From assembly GCA_910573755.1 (NCBI GenBank), contig CAJTBO010000008.1, positions 107,501 through 171,500 of the forward strand: 64,000 nucleotides of DNA, written 5' to 3'. Under the pieces are notes generated by a model that ran no database searches, was not told the origin of the DNA, and was given only the letters and a program-made list of their open reading frames with translations. This document shows positions 8,958 through 18,126 of the stretch, piece by piece. Source of the stretch: Lachnospiraceae bacterium. GTDB lineage: Bacteria; Bacillota; Clostridia; Lachnospirales; Lachnospiraceae. Position numbers and translations under genes: made by a program. The first letter of the stretch is position 1; every line of letters starts with the position of its first letter.

Positions 8958-9854
8958 ATGAATCTCGAGACAGAATTAAAAGAAAAACTGGTATGTCTGG
9001 CGGAGTGCCGGATCGATCCGGAAACCTGGAGTGATTGGTGGAAAGTTCATGCCGGAGAAGTTAAAAAAATGGTTTCCTGCAGCGATTTCAGATATTTGGA
9101 TCGTGTGCCTGGCCGGTATGGATCATATAGCTATATGGTAAAATGCCAGCAGGGGGCGGAAAGATATCTGACGAAGGCAGAGATACCTTTTTGTCATTCG
9201 GATATTTATTCCAGGAGAGCGGATGAGGAATGCAGGCTTTATAACGAAGAGTTGGAACAGAAGCGCATTGCGGAGCAGGAGGAAGAGCAGAAGCGGCAGG
9301 AAATGAAAAGGCGTGAGATAGAAAAACTTTCCGGCTGTCACATTTTGGTCGGCGGTAAGTCTACAGGGATCAGGACACTGCCGCTTGGCGCGGAGAATGC
9401 GGAGATTATAAAGCTGCTGATTGAATGGACAGAACTTCTGGCAAAAGAAAAGTACAGGGAAGCGTTTGAAATGTTCCAGCATTACAATCATGAACTGGAT
9501 TGGACGCCGGAACTGCTGGAATCCGCCGTGTACGGTTATGGATGCCCGGGCTATACGAGAGAGGAAGCAGAAAGGGAGTTTGGCTCAAGCGACTATAAAA
9601 TAACTTCGCTTCTGGAAAATCCCGAGAAGGATGAAATTTTGATGCAGATTGATATCGAGTATGGTATTTTATCAGAGAAGGATGCAGAGATGCGATGCCT
9701 TACTGGGACGGATTATGAGAATATCATAGGGGACATCCATTATTCTGATGTGCCGTTAAACGGTGAGCGGAGTGATCTGACAGCAATATTTTATATCAAA
9801 AGGGTGGATACGGAAAATATAACGCTGTCTTTTTATGATCTGCATGTTATGTGA
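8958..9854 (+). CDS. Uncharacterised 298-residue protein with charged coiled-coil segment
   Basis: No family recognised. Visible parts: an N-terminal region with paired tryptophans (WSDWWKVHAGE, about 24-34), a Glu/Gln/Arg-rich helix likely forming a coiled coil (about 95-122), and an acidic C-terminal domain with KYREAFEMFQHYNHELDWTP and a VYGYGCPGYTREEA segment. There is no signal peptide or membrane helix, so it is probably cytoplasmic. It is followed at 21 bp by another orphan gene; the C-terminal part and that partner recall stand-alone immunity-type proteins, which is only an inference. Confidence 0.6.
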   Translation: MNLETELKEKLVCLAECRIDPETWSDWWKVHAGEVKKMVSCSDFRYLDRVPGRYGSYSYMVKCQQGAERYLTKAEIPFCHSDIYSRRADEECRLYNEELEQKRIAEQEEEQKRQEMKRREIEKLSGCHILVGGKSTGIRTLPLGAENAEIIKLLIEWTELLAKEKYREAFEMFQHYNHELDWTPELLESAVYGYGCPGYTREEAEREFGSSDYKITSLLENPEKDEILMQIDIEYGILSEKDAEMRCLTGTDYENIIGDIHYSDVPLNGERSDLTAIFYIKRVDTENITLSFYDLHVM

Positions 9855-9875
9855 CGGCGTGTCTGGTGAGGTATT

Positions 9876-10190
9876 GTGGAATACATAAAATTGTGGTGGA
9901 AACATGAATTTGACAACGAACCTGCGATCATTCTTTATGAGGTAGATTCAGGTAATGAGCGGCTGGCGGTCAGATCTGTTGATATTTATAAAGACGGAAG
10001 CACTAAAAATATAAATGATCTTTATGAAGAAGCCATAGAGATAACGCCGATTCCTACAGTGGAAGAGTTTAATGCCCATATATGGGGAGAGGAATTTCTG
10101 GCATCTCCGATAAGCAGGCAGGAGTTTGAAAAAATATGGGAGGATCATTTTTACCGGGAGGAACAAAAGCAGGAAAATGGCGGAATGTAA
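9876..10190 (+). CDS. Small orphan protein, DUF6881-like
   Basis: A 104-residue protein starting on GTG after GGTGAGGT. Its beginning (MEYIKLWWKHEF, NEPAIILYEVD, VRSVDIYKDGS) resembles, from memory, the DUF6881 family, small proteins often found singly or next to toxin genes and sometimes called putative immunity proteins. The C-terminal half, with EEFNAHIWGEEF and a tail rich in charged residues, matches that size class. It lies 21 bp after the 298-residue orphan and is probably co-transcribed with it. Function unproven. Confidence 0.55.
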   Translation: MEYIKLWWKHEFDNEPAIILYEVDSGNERLAVRSVDIYKDGSTKNINDLYEEAIEITPIPTVEEFNAHIWGEEFLASPISRQEFEKIWEDHFYREEQKQENGGM

Positions 10191-10293
10191 GGAGTGATAG
10201 AAATGTCAGGTGTACAGATTTATCAGAGGATAAAATATAATATATTAACTATAAAGTAATAAGTAAAACAGAGCAAAAGCGAGGAGAAATATT

Positions 10294-10566
10294 ATGAAAA
10301 AGACGATCATTACGGTGGTAGGAAAAGACACTGTTGGTATTATCGCGAAGGTTTGTACCTATCTGGCGGAAAACGGAATCAATATTCTGGATATTTCCCA
10401 GACCATCGTGCAGGGATATTTTAATATGATGATGATAGTGGATACCGCCAAAGCTTCCAAGAGATCGGCGGAAATCTCAGAGGAATTGAAGGAACTTGGC
10501 GTGGAGATCGGCGTAGTCATCAAATGCCAGAAGGAAGAGATTTTCGATATGATGCACAGGATCTGA
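10294..10566 (+). CDS. ACT-domain protein, UPF0237 family
   Basis: A 90-residue protein made of a single ACT domain: KKTIITVVGKDTVGIIAKV then NINILDISQTIVQGYFNMMMIVD. ACT domains bind small ligands, often amino acids. It is consistently found immediately before a UPF0210 gene in Firmicutes, as here (69 bp upstream), which suggests a regulator/partner pair. GCGAGGAGAAA precedes the start. The ligand is unknown. Confidence 0.92.
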   Translation: MKKTIITVVGKDTVGIIAKVCTYLAENGINILDISQTIVQGYFNMMMIVDTAKASKRSAEISEELKELGVEIGVVIKCQKEEIFDMMHRI

Positions 10567-10634
10567 GAATAAATAACAGCGGCATATACGGCAGGACCGC
10601 TGCAGAAGCGGAATGATGAAAGGAATTTCGGGAT

Positions 10635-11999
10635 ATGATCAATTTTTTTGAAGTGGCAGAAACCAATGAAATGATAGATAAAGAAAATCTGGATGTCCGC
10701 ACGATCACGCTGGGCATCTCTCTTTTGGACTGTATCGACGCAGATCTGGAGAAATGTAAGGAAAAGATCTATCAGAAGATCAAAAAGGCAGCCGGTAATC
10801 TGGTGGCGACCGGGGAAGAGATTTCGAGAGAATTCGGAATCCCGATCGTGAATAAAAGGATATCCCTCACGCCGATCGCACTGGCAGGAGGCGCCTGCTG
10901 CCGGACGCCGGAGGATTTTGTATCCATAGCGAAGGTGCTGGATCAGGCGGCGCATGAGGTCGGCGTAAACTTTATCGGCGGTTATTCCGCCCTTGTGGCA
11001 AAAGGGATGACAAAAGCGGATCAACTCCTGATGGAATCCATCCCCGAAGCGCTTGCCTGTACGGAACGGGTGTGCAGCAGCGTCAATCTGGGTTCCACCC
11101 GCACCGGCATCAATATGGATGCGGTGCGGATGATGGGCGGTATCATCAAAAAAGCCGCGGAACTGACGAAAGAGAGAGATTCCATGGGCTGTACGAAGCT
11201 GGTGGTATTCTGCAACGCGCCGGATGACAATCCGTTTATGGCTGGAGCGTTTCACGGTGTGACGGAGGCGGACCAGATCATAAATGTCGGTGTAAGCGGC
11301 CCCGGCGTTGTAAAGACTGCACTGGAAAAAGTGCGGGGCGAGAACTTTGAAGTGCTCTGTGAGACGATCAAAAAGACAGCCTTTAAAGTGACGAGAGTGG
11401 GACAGCTTGTGGCAAAGGAGGCATCGAGACGTATGCAGGTGCCTTTCGGCATTGTGGATCTGTCGCTGGCTCCTACACCGGCTATCGGGGATTCTGTGGC
11501 GGATATTCTCTGCGAGATCGGTCTGGAGAGAGCGGGAGCACCGGGGACGACGGCTGCCCTTGCACTGCTCAATGATCAGGTGAAAAAGGGCGGTGTGATG
11601 GCTTCCTCTTATGTGGGCGGTCTTTCCGGTGCTTTTATCCCGGTCAGTGAGGATCAGGGGATGATCGATGCGGTGCAGGCGGGAGCGCTGACGCTGGAAA
11701 AACTGGAAGCAATGACCTGTGTCTGTTCCGTGGGGCTGGATATGATCGCTGTTCCGGGCGATACAAAGGAAACGACCATTGCAGGTATTATTGCGGATGA
11801 GATGGCAATCGGCATGATAAACCAGAAGACCACCGCGGTCAGGATCATTCCGGTGATCGGTAAAGGGGTCGGAGAGAATGTGGAGTTCGGCGGGCTGCTC
11901 GGGCATGCACCGATCATGCCGGTAAATTCCTTCGGGTGTGATCGTTTTGTGAACAGAGGCGGCAGGATACCTGCGCCGATCCACAGTTTTAAAAATTAA
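10635..11999 (+). CDS. UPF0210 (PFL-family) protein
   Basis: A 454-residue protein of the UPF0210/DUF711 family, recognisable from [52 protein letters not shown], the [15 protein letters not shown] segment and the glycine-rich C-terminal [14 protein letters not shown]. The fold relates to glycyl-radical (pyruvate formate-lyase-like) barrels, but no reaction is established. It pairs with the ACT protein just upstream and length is normal for the family. Confidence 0.9.
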   Translation: MINFFEVAETNEMIDKENLDVRTITLGISLLDCIDADLEKCKEKIYQKIKKAAGNLVATGEEISREFGIPIVNKRISLTPIALAGGACCRTPEDFVSIAKVLDQAAHEVGVNFIGGYSALVAKGMTKADQLLMESIPEALACTERVCSSVNLGSTRTGINMDAVRMMGGIIKKAAELTKERDSMGCTKLVVFCNAPDDNPFMAGAFHGVTEADQIINVGVSGPGVVKTALEKVRGENFEVLCETIKKTAFKVTRVGQLVAKEASRRMQVPFGIVDLSLAPTPAIGDSVADILCEIGLERAGAPGTTAALALLNDQVKKGGVMASSYVGGLSGAFIPVSEDQGMIDAVQAGALTLEKLEAMTCVCSVGLDMIAVPGDTKETTIAGIIADEMAIGMINQKTTAVRIIPVIGKGVGENVEFGGLLGHAPIMPVNSFGCDRFVNRGGRIPAPIHSFKN

Positions 12000-12113
12000 C
12001 GGGATTTTTAGGATGTGAGCGGGAAAAATAATTAAACCGGATAAGTACGCTCAATATAACCTGATTGATAAAATAAATGAAGCTGGAAACCGGAGAACTT
12101 TATGGGATCAGGC

Positions 12114-12274
12114 AACACCAAGCCGACCGCCGAGAGGAAAACGCTCAATCAGCGGTATCTTGCATTGAAAGAGGAAGTGAAAGAAGCGGAGAAAATCAGA
12201 AAGAGCGTTTACGGTACTTGCGGCAGGAACAGCGGGAACAGCAAACCCGCAGAAAACAGGATATGGAGCGGTAA
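12114..12274 (+). pseudogene. Frameshifted C-terminal remnant of a relaxase (mobilisation nuclease)
   Basis: One frame encodes KPTAERKTLNQRYLALKEEV followed by KEAEKIRKSVY to about 12212. A shift to the next frame then gives YLRQEQREQQTRRKQDMER and a stop at 12272-12274. Together these read as the tail of the relaxase found on mobilisable/conjugative elements of gut Firmicutes (RxxVYxxLRQEQREQQ...DMER is characteristic, from memory). The catalytic N-terminal part is absent and the frame is broken, so this is a relic. A strong terminator follows directly. Confidence 0.6.
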
Positions 12275-12276
12275 CA

Positions 12277-12330
12277 GACAGGGCGGCGGGATAGTCAATG
12301 CCTATCACCACCGCCCTGTTTTTGTTTTTT
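12277..12330 (+). terminator. Rho-independent terminator after relaxase remnant
   Basis: ACAGGGCGG (12278-12286) pairs with CCGCCCTGT (12311-12319), with an inner GATAG/CTATC stem, followed by TTTTTGTTTTTT. It probably belonged to the mobile element. Confidence 0.8.
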
Positions 12331-12354
12331 ATCAGCCCGACAAATTGAAATCTG

Positions 12355-12561
12355 TCAACTCATCTTATTAAAAATAACCGTTTGTTCTTTTATTGATATT
12401 TTTCCTACTTGATAGCCGTACTCTGTAAGTTCCTTTTTGTATTTTAGAAAAGAGTGGTCTATCGGTATCCCTGCAATATTCTGTATTTCTTCAAAACTCA
12501 ATTTAAAAGACTGACTTCCGTTATTTTTCACGTATTCCCATAAAGCGCCGTATTTGCCCAT
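12355..12561 (-). CDS. Small DUF7662-like protein of mobile-element type
   Basis: A 68-residue protein beginning MGKYGALWEYVKNNG, then FKLSFEEIQNIAGIPIDHSFL. From memory this matches the DUF7662 type of small proteins (KYdpLWEYl...lSFeEIeeiLGfpLP) common on integrative elements. Function unknown; a helical, possibly nucleic-acid-binding domain. It lies opposite the relaxase remnant, is AT-rich compared with neighbours, and is probably cargo of the same decayed element. Confidence 0.55.
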   Translation of the reverse strand: MGKYGALWEYVKNNGSQSFKLSFEEIQNIAGIPIDHSFLKYKKELTEYGYQVGKISIKEQTVIFNKMS

Positions 12562-12606
12562 TGTGTTTTGCTCCTTTTAAATCCCGGTTTACCAGTTTGT
12601 ACCGGG

Positions 12607-12702
12607 GAGAATTATACCATAGCCAATTACGAAAAACAATCCCCGTTCTATGTCCGTTCCGACTATCCGGACCGTCTGCACTGCTTCGGCGGCTATTGGT
12701 AG
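12607..12702 (+). pseudogene. Terminal fragment of an unidentified, probably mobile-element gene
   Basis: An open frame without a start encodes ENYTIANYEKQSPFYVRSDY and PDRLHCFGGYW, then stops. The peptide is protein-like and looks like the end of a longer gene whose beginning is missing. I do not know the family; its place between mobile-element relics suggests the same origin. The rest of 12562-12844 shows no gene. Confidence 0.35.
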
Positions 12703-12844
12703 GTTTTGCGGTGGTGAGAGATATTTAACTCTCTTTTCGGAATTGTGTACCTATAGAAAATGAGCTTATAAACAGATATTGCAAGCAGTAGACATATATT
12801 TTATAATCAAATAAATAAATCGGGATTGATAGGAGGCACTGTGC

Positions 12845-13288
12845 ATGAGAAAAATATTAGAAATCCCCCCAATAAATGAAAATGACATAGACAAGGTTTC
12901 AAAAGTAATTGATATTATCGCAAATAATTTAGACAAGGATTGTACAAACCAATTGAATGAATTACAAAGTCTGACCGGGAAGTCCCATTCGGTAGAAGAA
13001 TTTGCGGAGTATTGGGGGTGGACTGATTTGGATAGTCTGGTAAGAATCACATTAATGCCAGAACCGCCATGTGTGAGCGATTTGGACAGATCAGAATTAG
13101 AAATAATCATAGGAATTATAAAGGAAGCTTTTCTATCTGGGGAGGACGATAAAGGAGAATATTACATCGAATTACTGCAAAAATCCATGTCAGTACCAGA
13201 TGTAATGGACTGCATAATATCAGGTCAGGATGTGAAAGCTATCGCGGACAAAATATTATCGGCTAAAAATAATGTAATTTTTTTGTAG
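12845..13288 (+). CDS. AT-rich orphan protein of 147 residues
   Basis: No family recognised. The protein is acidic and helical, with SVEEFAEYWGWTDLDSLVRI in the middle and two C-terminal amphipathic helices, without signal peptide or membrane helix. Codon choice is clearly AT-richer than the flanking core genes, consistent with horizontal acquisition. AGGAGG (12831-12836) lies 8 nt upstream. Size and position next to element remains would fit an orphan immunity or antitoxin-type protein, but nothing proves it. Confidence 0.6.
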   Translation: MRKILEIPPINENDIDKVSKVIDIIANNLDKDCTNQLNELQSLTGKSHSVEEFAEYWGWTDLDSLVRITLMPEPPCVSDLDRSELEIIIGIIKEAFLSGEDDKGEYYIELLQKSMSVPDVMDCIISGQDVKAIADKILSAKNNVIFL

Positions 13289-13593
13289 AGGAGAGTAAGA
13301 TAACTCCAAGTTTTAAGCAATGGGAACACATTTCCGAAAAGGGAGATATTTAAAAACAAAATACAACAATTATTAAATTCCTTGAAATATATGAAATTTC
13401 AATTCCGGTTTGAAAAGTTGTCGGGTGGGTGTAAATCAGTGATCCTGTGTGAAATATGCATTGTTCTTCAAATTTTAAGCAGTAGGTACTAATAAATCCA
13501 TAGACAGAAGGAAAAAATATAAGGCAGCAAGTGCCGGATGCAGAAATGTGTCCGGTATTTATGTGTTCGTAAACCGAAACAGAGAGAATGCAC

Positions 13594-13622
13594 TTGACAG
13601 AATGGGTTTTAATTGTTATATT
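13594..13622 (+). promoter_or_regulatory. Sigma-A promoter upstream of heptamer array
   Basis: TTGACA (13594-13599), 17-bp spacer, TATATT (13617-13622). Transcription would start about 13630 and run through the GTGATAA array towards the gene at 13977. The rest of the gene-free stretch 13289-13976 holds only AT-rich sequence and A-rich purine tracts. Confidence 0.6.
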
Positions 13623-13646
13623 TAAATCGTAAGTAGTAAGTAATAA

Positions 13647-13737
13647 GTGATAAGTGATAAGTGATAAGTGATAAGTGATAAGTGATAAGTGATAAGTGAT
13701 AAGTGATGAGTGATAAGCGGTGAGTGATAAGCAGTAA
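13647..13737 (+). repeat. GTGATAA heptamer tandem array
   Basis: Eight perfect GTGATAA copies run from 13647 to 13702, followed by degenerate copies (GTGATGA, GTGATAA, GCGGTGA, GTGATAA, GCAGTAA) to 13737; imperfect copies also precede it from about 13629. The period is 7, so the array has stops in every frame and is not coding. It begins about 25 bp after the -10 box of the promoter at 13594. Confidence 0.9.
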
Positions 13738-13976
13738 GCGGAAAACTCAAATAGATATATCATGAGTAATGAGCAGAAGAGGGGGAGCGAAAGGCAATAA
13801 GATCAGCAAAGAACAAAACTGTAAGTCACAAAAAGAAAGCAGGAAAACAAGAAAGCAAAAAACGAAAAATGATTGAAATATTCAATCCGCAGGTTTGTGT
13901 CCGCGCGGCATTCGCGAACCTGTGATCAGACTTCGAAGCAGTAGACCGGGTCAAAAGCCGCGCAGAAAAGAGGGAA

Positions 13977-14993
13977 ATGATGAAAAAAGAGTATACTTTA
14001 TCTCAGCAGTTTGCGGCAGTCAGTCTGGACGGCCTTTCCTGTAACCACCATTCAACGGCGAAATATGCGGCGGCGCGCGGTATCGCGGCGGCAAAATTTC
14101 TGGAAGAGTTACTGCTCAGGGAGGAAGATATGCCTGCGGGGCAGACTTTTCAGAAGAAACTGGAGGAAGGAATCGCGGCGGTAAAATGCATGAAAAAGAA
14201 AGAGATGGATGCGGTGGAAAAGGAGACGGCGGATATGCTGCTTGTCGATGGCGGGATGGAGATCGTGCCGGACCTGTTGGGCTGTGATATGAATTATGAT
14301 ACAGCCGGTGTCTCAATGAAGTCATACCGCAGCGACAGGGAGGTATATCTGTCTGTTGTGGAGAGCGTGCGTGCCGAAATACTGGAAGATGGCCCGGTGA
14401 CAATGGAATGTGTCTGCCTTTTGTGGCTGATCCGGGAGAGCGGGTGTATGCATGATATTTTTTCGGTGCGGGAGCAGGAACAGATTCAGGAGAGAATGAT
14501 GGCGCTCTGTGTGAAAGAAGACCAGAAGAGAATGGTGGCACTCTGCGCAAAAGAAGATCAGGACAGGGAAAATACGGCGGCGGAAGATGGCGGAGAATAC
14601 AGCGGGCAGGAATTGACAGAGGCGGATTATATCAGTATGATATGGAAGCAGGAGTTCCATAAAAGCAGTGAACAGATGATAAAATCCGTCCTGAAAGGAA
14701 AGAGGGCCCTTTTTAAAAATCCGTATCTGGAAGGCATCAATCTGCTGTTTCCCTTTTTAGACAGGCGGCAGGCGATTTTTGTGGACTTTGTGGTATTCGG
14801 GACAAAGGTGAAAGACAGACGGCAGGCTATGATAGATTATCTGTCGGAGCGAGGGCACCTGGTGGAGGAAATAAAAAACGGGACTGAGACGCTTCTGCGG
14901 ATAGATAATGCCTGTTACCGCGTCTGGCCGAAGACGGTACAGGTGTGGAAGGTTCCGGTTCAGGGAGCCAGCCTGGTTCCCGTTTATCGATAG
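13977..14993 (+). CDS. Uncharacterised 338-residue cytoplasmic protein
   Basis: No family recognised. The N-terminal third contains an Ala/Arg helix (HHSTAKYAAARGIAAAKFLEEL); the middle carries a short internal duplication (ERMMALCVKEDQ, then KRMVALCAKEDQ, about 178-203); the C-terminal third is more globular (FLDRRQAIFVDFVVFGTKVKD and YRVWPKTVQVWKVP). AGAGGGAA precedes a double ATG. It is followed after 13 bp by a MerR-type gene, so the two may be co-transcribed. A long leader with a heptamer array lies upstream. Confidence 0.6.
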   Translation: MMKKEYTLSQQFAAVSLDGLSCNHHSTAKYAAARGIAAAKFLEELLLREEDMPAGQTFQKKLEEGIAAVKCMKKKEMDAVEKETADMLLVDGGMEIVPDLLGCDMNYDTAGVSMKSYRSDREVYLSVVESVRAEILEDGPVTMECVCLLWLIRESGCMHDIFSVREQEQIQERMMALCVKEDQKRMVALCAKEDQDRENTAAEDGGEYSGQELTEADYISMIWKQEFHKSSEQMIKSVLKGKRALFKNPYLEGINLLFPFLDRRQAIFVDFVVFGTKVKDRRQAMIDYLSERGHLVEEIKNGTETLLRIDNACYRVWPKTVQVWKVPVQGASLVPVYR

Positions 14994-15006
14994 AAAGAGA
15001 AACGCT

Positions 15007-15270
15007 ATGTCAAGACAAAGAACAATGGAGAAAATTCTCGCATCCGAGTATGTGACGATCGGGGAACTGGCGAGGCTGACAGGCTGCAGGTACAGTACGC
15101 TGAAGTTTTACACGGAAGAAGGCATGCTGCCCTTTGAGCAGGCGGAACAGAATCTGACAAGAAGGTACCGGCAGAGCGAGAGCGTGAAGCGGGTGGAATG
15201 GATACGTGCCCAGCGGGAGACGGGAAAGACCATACCTGAGATCAGAAAGATGTTGGAAGCCGGTCTGTAA
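15007..15270 (+). CDS. Short MerR-family DNA-binding protein
   Basis: An 87-residue protein consisting almost only of a MerR winged helix-turn-helix: YVTIGELARLTGCRYSTLKFYTEEGMLP, then RRYRQSESVKRVEWI and GKTIPEIRKML. MerR proteins bind dyads between -35 and -10; the usual C-terminal effector domain is missing, so this is a minimal form. Start is the ATG immediately before SRQRTMEKIL. It ends 3 bp from the convergent tmcAL gene. Confidence 0.8.
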   Translation: MSRQRTMEKILASEYVTIGELARLTGCRYSTLKFYTEEGMLPFEQAEQNLTRRYRQSESVKRVEWIRAQRETGKTIPEIRKMLEAGL

Positions 15271-15273
15271 TGG

Positions 15274-16611
15274 TTACAGAAGAACTATATGCTGTTGATA
15301 TTCGCTTCCGGGCTGACCGCCGGGCAGAGCCGCCCGGTACAGTTCGGAAGCTTTTATTGTCTGCCTAAGCTGAAAAAGCGCTGCGGGCGACAGATAGGAG
15401 GGGGCGTCCGCCAGCTTGGAGACAAGAGGGATGGATGCATTTTTTTTGAGCAGGGAAAGAAGGGGCTTCGCCTCTTTGCGAAAACCCAGTATCCGGGCAA
15501 AAAGAGCAAGTCCCAGTTTTTTTTCCGAAGAGACGGTATCCTCTGTCAGATGCAGCAGGATATGCAGAAGTGCCCGGCTGATTCCGGTGGAAGTCAGATG
15601 CCTGGCTTTCAGGACGGCGCAGAGTTCTGCAACGGAAGAACATTGCCCGAAAAGACGAAGCAGCCGTCCGGAGAATTCCGGCGTGACATCCTGATAACGG
15701 GAAAGCATTTCGGCATCGGCGTACTGCAGCGTATGATACAGCGGCAGAAAGAAATCCTCAAAGGTTACATACTGCCTTTGCCGCAGAGCGTCCAGATAAA
15801 GGGCGCGGCAGGCGGCGGGAACGTAATCTTTGAGCAGCGCATCTGTTTTTTCCGGAGAGGAGAGAAACGCGTTCCGCAGTCCCGAAGCGGAGGCATATGC
15901 AGGAGCGGATGCGGAACCGGAAAGATTTATCGTTTCATGATATCCGGCGCCGCTCCGTTTCAGGGTGACGGGTATCATGGAAGAGTGCAGCCGGTGCAGG
16001 GCTTTCATATATTCGGTGCCGAGAATATTGTTTGGGGCATCCAGAAGGGAGAGGACGCCGGAAATTTCATCCGGCGACAGAGAGATATCACTGTGCTGCA
16101 CAGGTTCCTGCGCCAGAGTATTATCGTCGGAAAATGTATTCCGTGCCGCGTCCTTTGAGAGAAAAGCCGATAACGCTTCATATCTGGCTTTCGGGAAGTT
16201 CATACCCTTTTTCAGAAAATCCTGCAGCAAATGCCGATAGGGCGCAGGCTCTTCGGAGAGCAGCGCCCCGGCAAGCTGAAAAGTACGGATATCTCCGCTC
16301 TCGCTGCCGAATCCGAGATGGGTAACGCAATGCAGCCGATCGAGCAGGGAAACTGCGCCGAGTGCAAAATATTCCGCGCTGCCCGTGGAAACGGAAAGAG
16401 GAAGTTCTAACACAAGATCGGCTCCGCATAAAAGGGCGGCTCTTGTGCGGAGATATTTTGAAAAAAAGGCAGGTTCCCCCCTTTGCACATAATCTCCGCT
16501 CATCACCACAACACAAAATGCCGCACCGGTTTCCAGACGCAGCCGGCGGATCAGATAGGCGTGTCCCGTATGAAGCGGATTAAATTCCGCAATAATTCCC
16601 AAAATATTCAT
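15274..16611 (-). CDS. tmcAL: tRNA(Met) cytidine acetate ligase
   Basis: Makes N4-acetylcytidine at the wobble position of elongator tRNA-Met using acetate and ATP. The 445-residue protein has the nucleotidyltransferase-like N-terminus GIIAEFNPLHTGHAYLI (HxGH at 14-17), GDYVQRGEPAFFSKYLRT, LVLELP and the family segment LGFGSESGD, with a helical C-terminal domain. Length is slightly above the Bacillus enzyme. The minus-strand AAAGGA lies 12 nt upstream of the ATG. It is convergent with the MerR gene. Confidence 0.93.
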   Translation of the reverse strand: MNILGIIAEFNPLHTGHAYLIRRLRLETGAAFCVVVMSGDYVQRGEPAFFSKYLRTRAALLCGADLVLELPLSVSTGSAEYFALGAVSLLDRLHCVTHLGFGSESGDIRTFQLAGALLSEEPAPYRHLLQDFLKKGMNFPKARYEALSAFLSKDAARNTFSDDNTLAQEPVQHSDISLSPDEISGVLSLLDAPNNILGTEYMKALHRLHSSMIPVTLKRSGAGYHETINLSGSASAPAYASASGLRNAFLSSPEKTDALLKDYVPAACRALYLDALRQRQYVTFEDFFLPLYHTLQYADAEMLSRYQDVTPEFSGRLLRLFGQCSSVAELCAVLKARHLTSTGISRALLHILLHLTEDTVSSEKKLGLALFARILGFRKEAKPLLSLLKKNASIPLVSKLADAPSYLSPAALFQLRQTIKASELYRAALPGGQPGSEYQQHIVLL

Positions 16612-16774
16612 GAGCTCTTATATTCCTTTGTTTTTGCGCTGCCTGAAGGCGCTTTGTTTACATAAATATTATGTCAATATATCCTGATGAAATATATCAG
16701 TTAGTTTTTGGCGACATTTGATGATTTGATTTCTTATATTTTCTGATGGCTGATTATGTTATATTTACATAATG

Positions 16775-17899
16775 TTATGCGGACATGCCCTGCTTCAGCA
16801 TATCGATCAGTTCCCTTCTTGAATCTTCAGTCCGCTTGTCCGTGATGCCTTCCAGTATATTTTTCACTAATATTTTTGTATCTTCCGTTGTATCTGTCAG
16901 ACTGTCTTTCAATCTTTGGAAATATTTTTTCTTTAACAGGGTTCTCACGATTGCCTCAGAGCCGCAATGATATCCTTTTTCCGGTATATCATGCAGATGT
17001 TCCAACAGAATGCGGATACCGTCGGGTTTTTGTGCGGCTGCCGCATAAATCGAAGCCTCACACAGATATTCCATCGCCGTTGAAGTGCCGGGAGGGGAAG
17101 GAACCTTCACGCTGTCATCAAACAGTCGAAATACTTCTTTTAAGAGCGATAGATCCTTTATGCGCCAGGGCTGTGAGAAAGCCGCTGCATAGATCTGAAA
17201 ATCTTCCGAGAAATTTTTGGCTTCCCCGTGATAGTTTTGCAGGGCATTTCCGTAAAATACATTTTGTAAAAAAGAAAGCTGTTCTGTAAATGACCGGTCG
17301 GTAAATGCCCTGACTTTGGGGCTTCGGTACCATTCCTTTACCTCGTCTGCCCGGTTTATTGTAAATGTGCCGCAGCGTTCACCGGAAAAGACAAAGTTTT
17401 CTTTCGATTCATACATATCCTTACCGATATAGATCGGAGTGCTGTATTTGATTTTCACACAATTTCGTTTTACTTCCCGCACAATTTTTTTGAAGAGCAT
17501 ACCGGAGAATTCGGTTTCAAGATTTCTGGCAATATGCACATAATAATCAAAGGTCAGATCCTCATGTTTCCGCATGCCCTTCAGCATGACGCTGTTTTTG
17601 TTTTCCGGATAGATAACACGGTATCTTTCGATATCATCCCTGTCTTTTAAAGCCTGCCGGTATCTGACCATGGCCTGATTTTTCGGCGTGATCAGATAGA
17701 ACGGCTGGATAAGATGGGCGGCATGGCAGTCATCCGCGATCTCGTTAATGGTGTCGAATTCCATTTTGGGCATTTCGCTTTTACAGGCTTCTTTGTCTGC
17801 CTGTGTTGCGCAGTATTTGATATCGTATTCCTGCTCCACCGCAGCAAAAATAATGCACAGGTCTTTTTTTGACGCAAAAAAGTAAATAGTATCGATCAT
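16775..17899 (-). CDS. Uncharacterised 374-residue protein
   Basis: No family recognised. The sequence starts MIDTIYFFASKKDLCIIFAA and carries a winged-helix-like or restriction-fold-like N-terminal region, a basic middle (KKIVREVKRNCVKIKY) and a helical C-terminal third that may form HEAT-like repeats (LLEHLHDIPEKGYHCGSEAI). No signal peptide or membrane helix. Two in-frame ATGs exist; the inner one is chosen because GAGGAG then sits 8 nt away, against 3 nt for the outer one at 17905. It stands alone, divergent from pyridoxal kinase. Confidence 0.6.
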   Translation of the reverse strand: MIDTIYFFASKKDLCIIFAAVEQEYDIKYCATQADKEACKSEMPKMEFDTINEIADDCHAAHLIQPFYLITPKNQAMVRYRQALKDRDDIERYRVIYPENKNSVMLKGMRKHEDLTFDYYVHIARNLETEFSGMLFKKIVREVKRNCVKIKYSTPIYIGKDMYESKENFVFSGERCGTFTINRADEVKEWYRSPKVRAFTDRSFTEQLSFLQNVFYGNALQNYHGEAKNFSEDFQIYAAAFSQPWRIKDLSLLKEVFRLFDDSVKVPSPPGTSTAMEYLCEASIYAAAAQKPDGIRILLEHLHDIPEKGYHCGSEAIVRTLLKKKYFQRLKDSLTDTTEDTKILVKNILEGITDKRTEDSRRELIDMLKQGMSA

Positions 17900-18126
17900 G
17901 GGCATGTCTCCTCTACAATGCAGCCGGATCGGGACGCGCGGCGCCTGTTTTCAGCTTTTCCTTCAATCCGGTTCATTATAAACGATTTCAGACAGAAATA
18001 CAATGTGACAGTCCACCGAAGAAGGAACAGTGTTATTTTTCGGTTACTATTCACGGCCCTGGAGCCGCTCATAGTAACGATTCGGGGCGATATCGAAAGT
18101 TTTGCTGCGGGGGAATCGCTCCGAAT

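Noticed and set aside
10359..11984. 541-residue open frame on the minus strand
   Set aside because: Antisense shadow of the UPF0237/UPF0210 genes with a His/Arg-rich composition.
13629..13737. GTGATAA array considered as CRISPR-like
   Set aside because: Unit of 7 bp without spacers; a simple tandem repeat.
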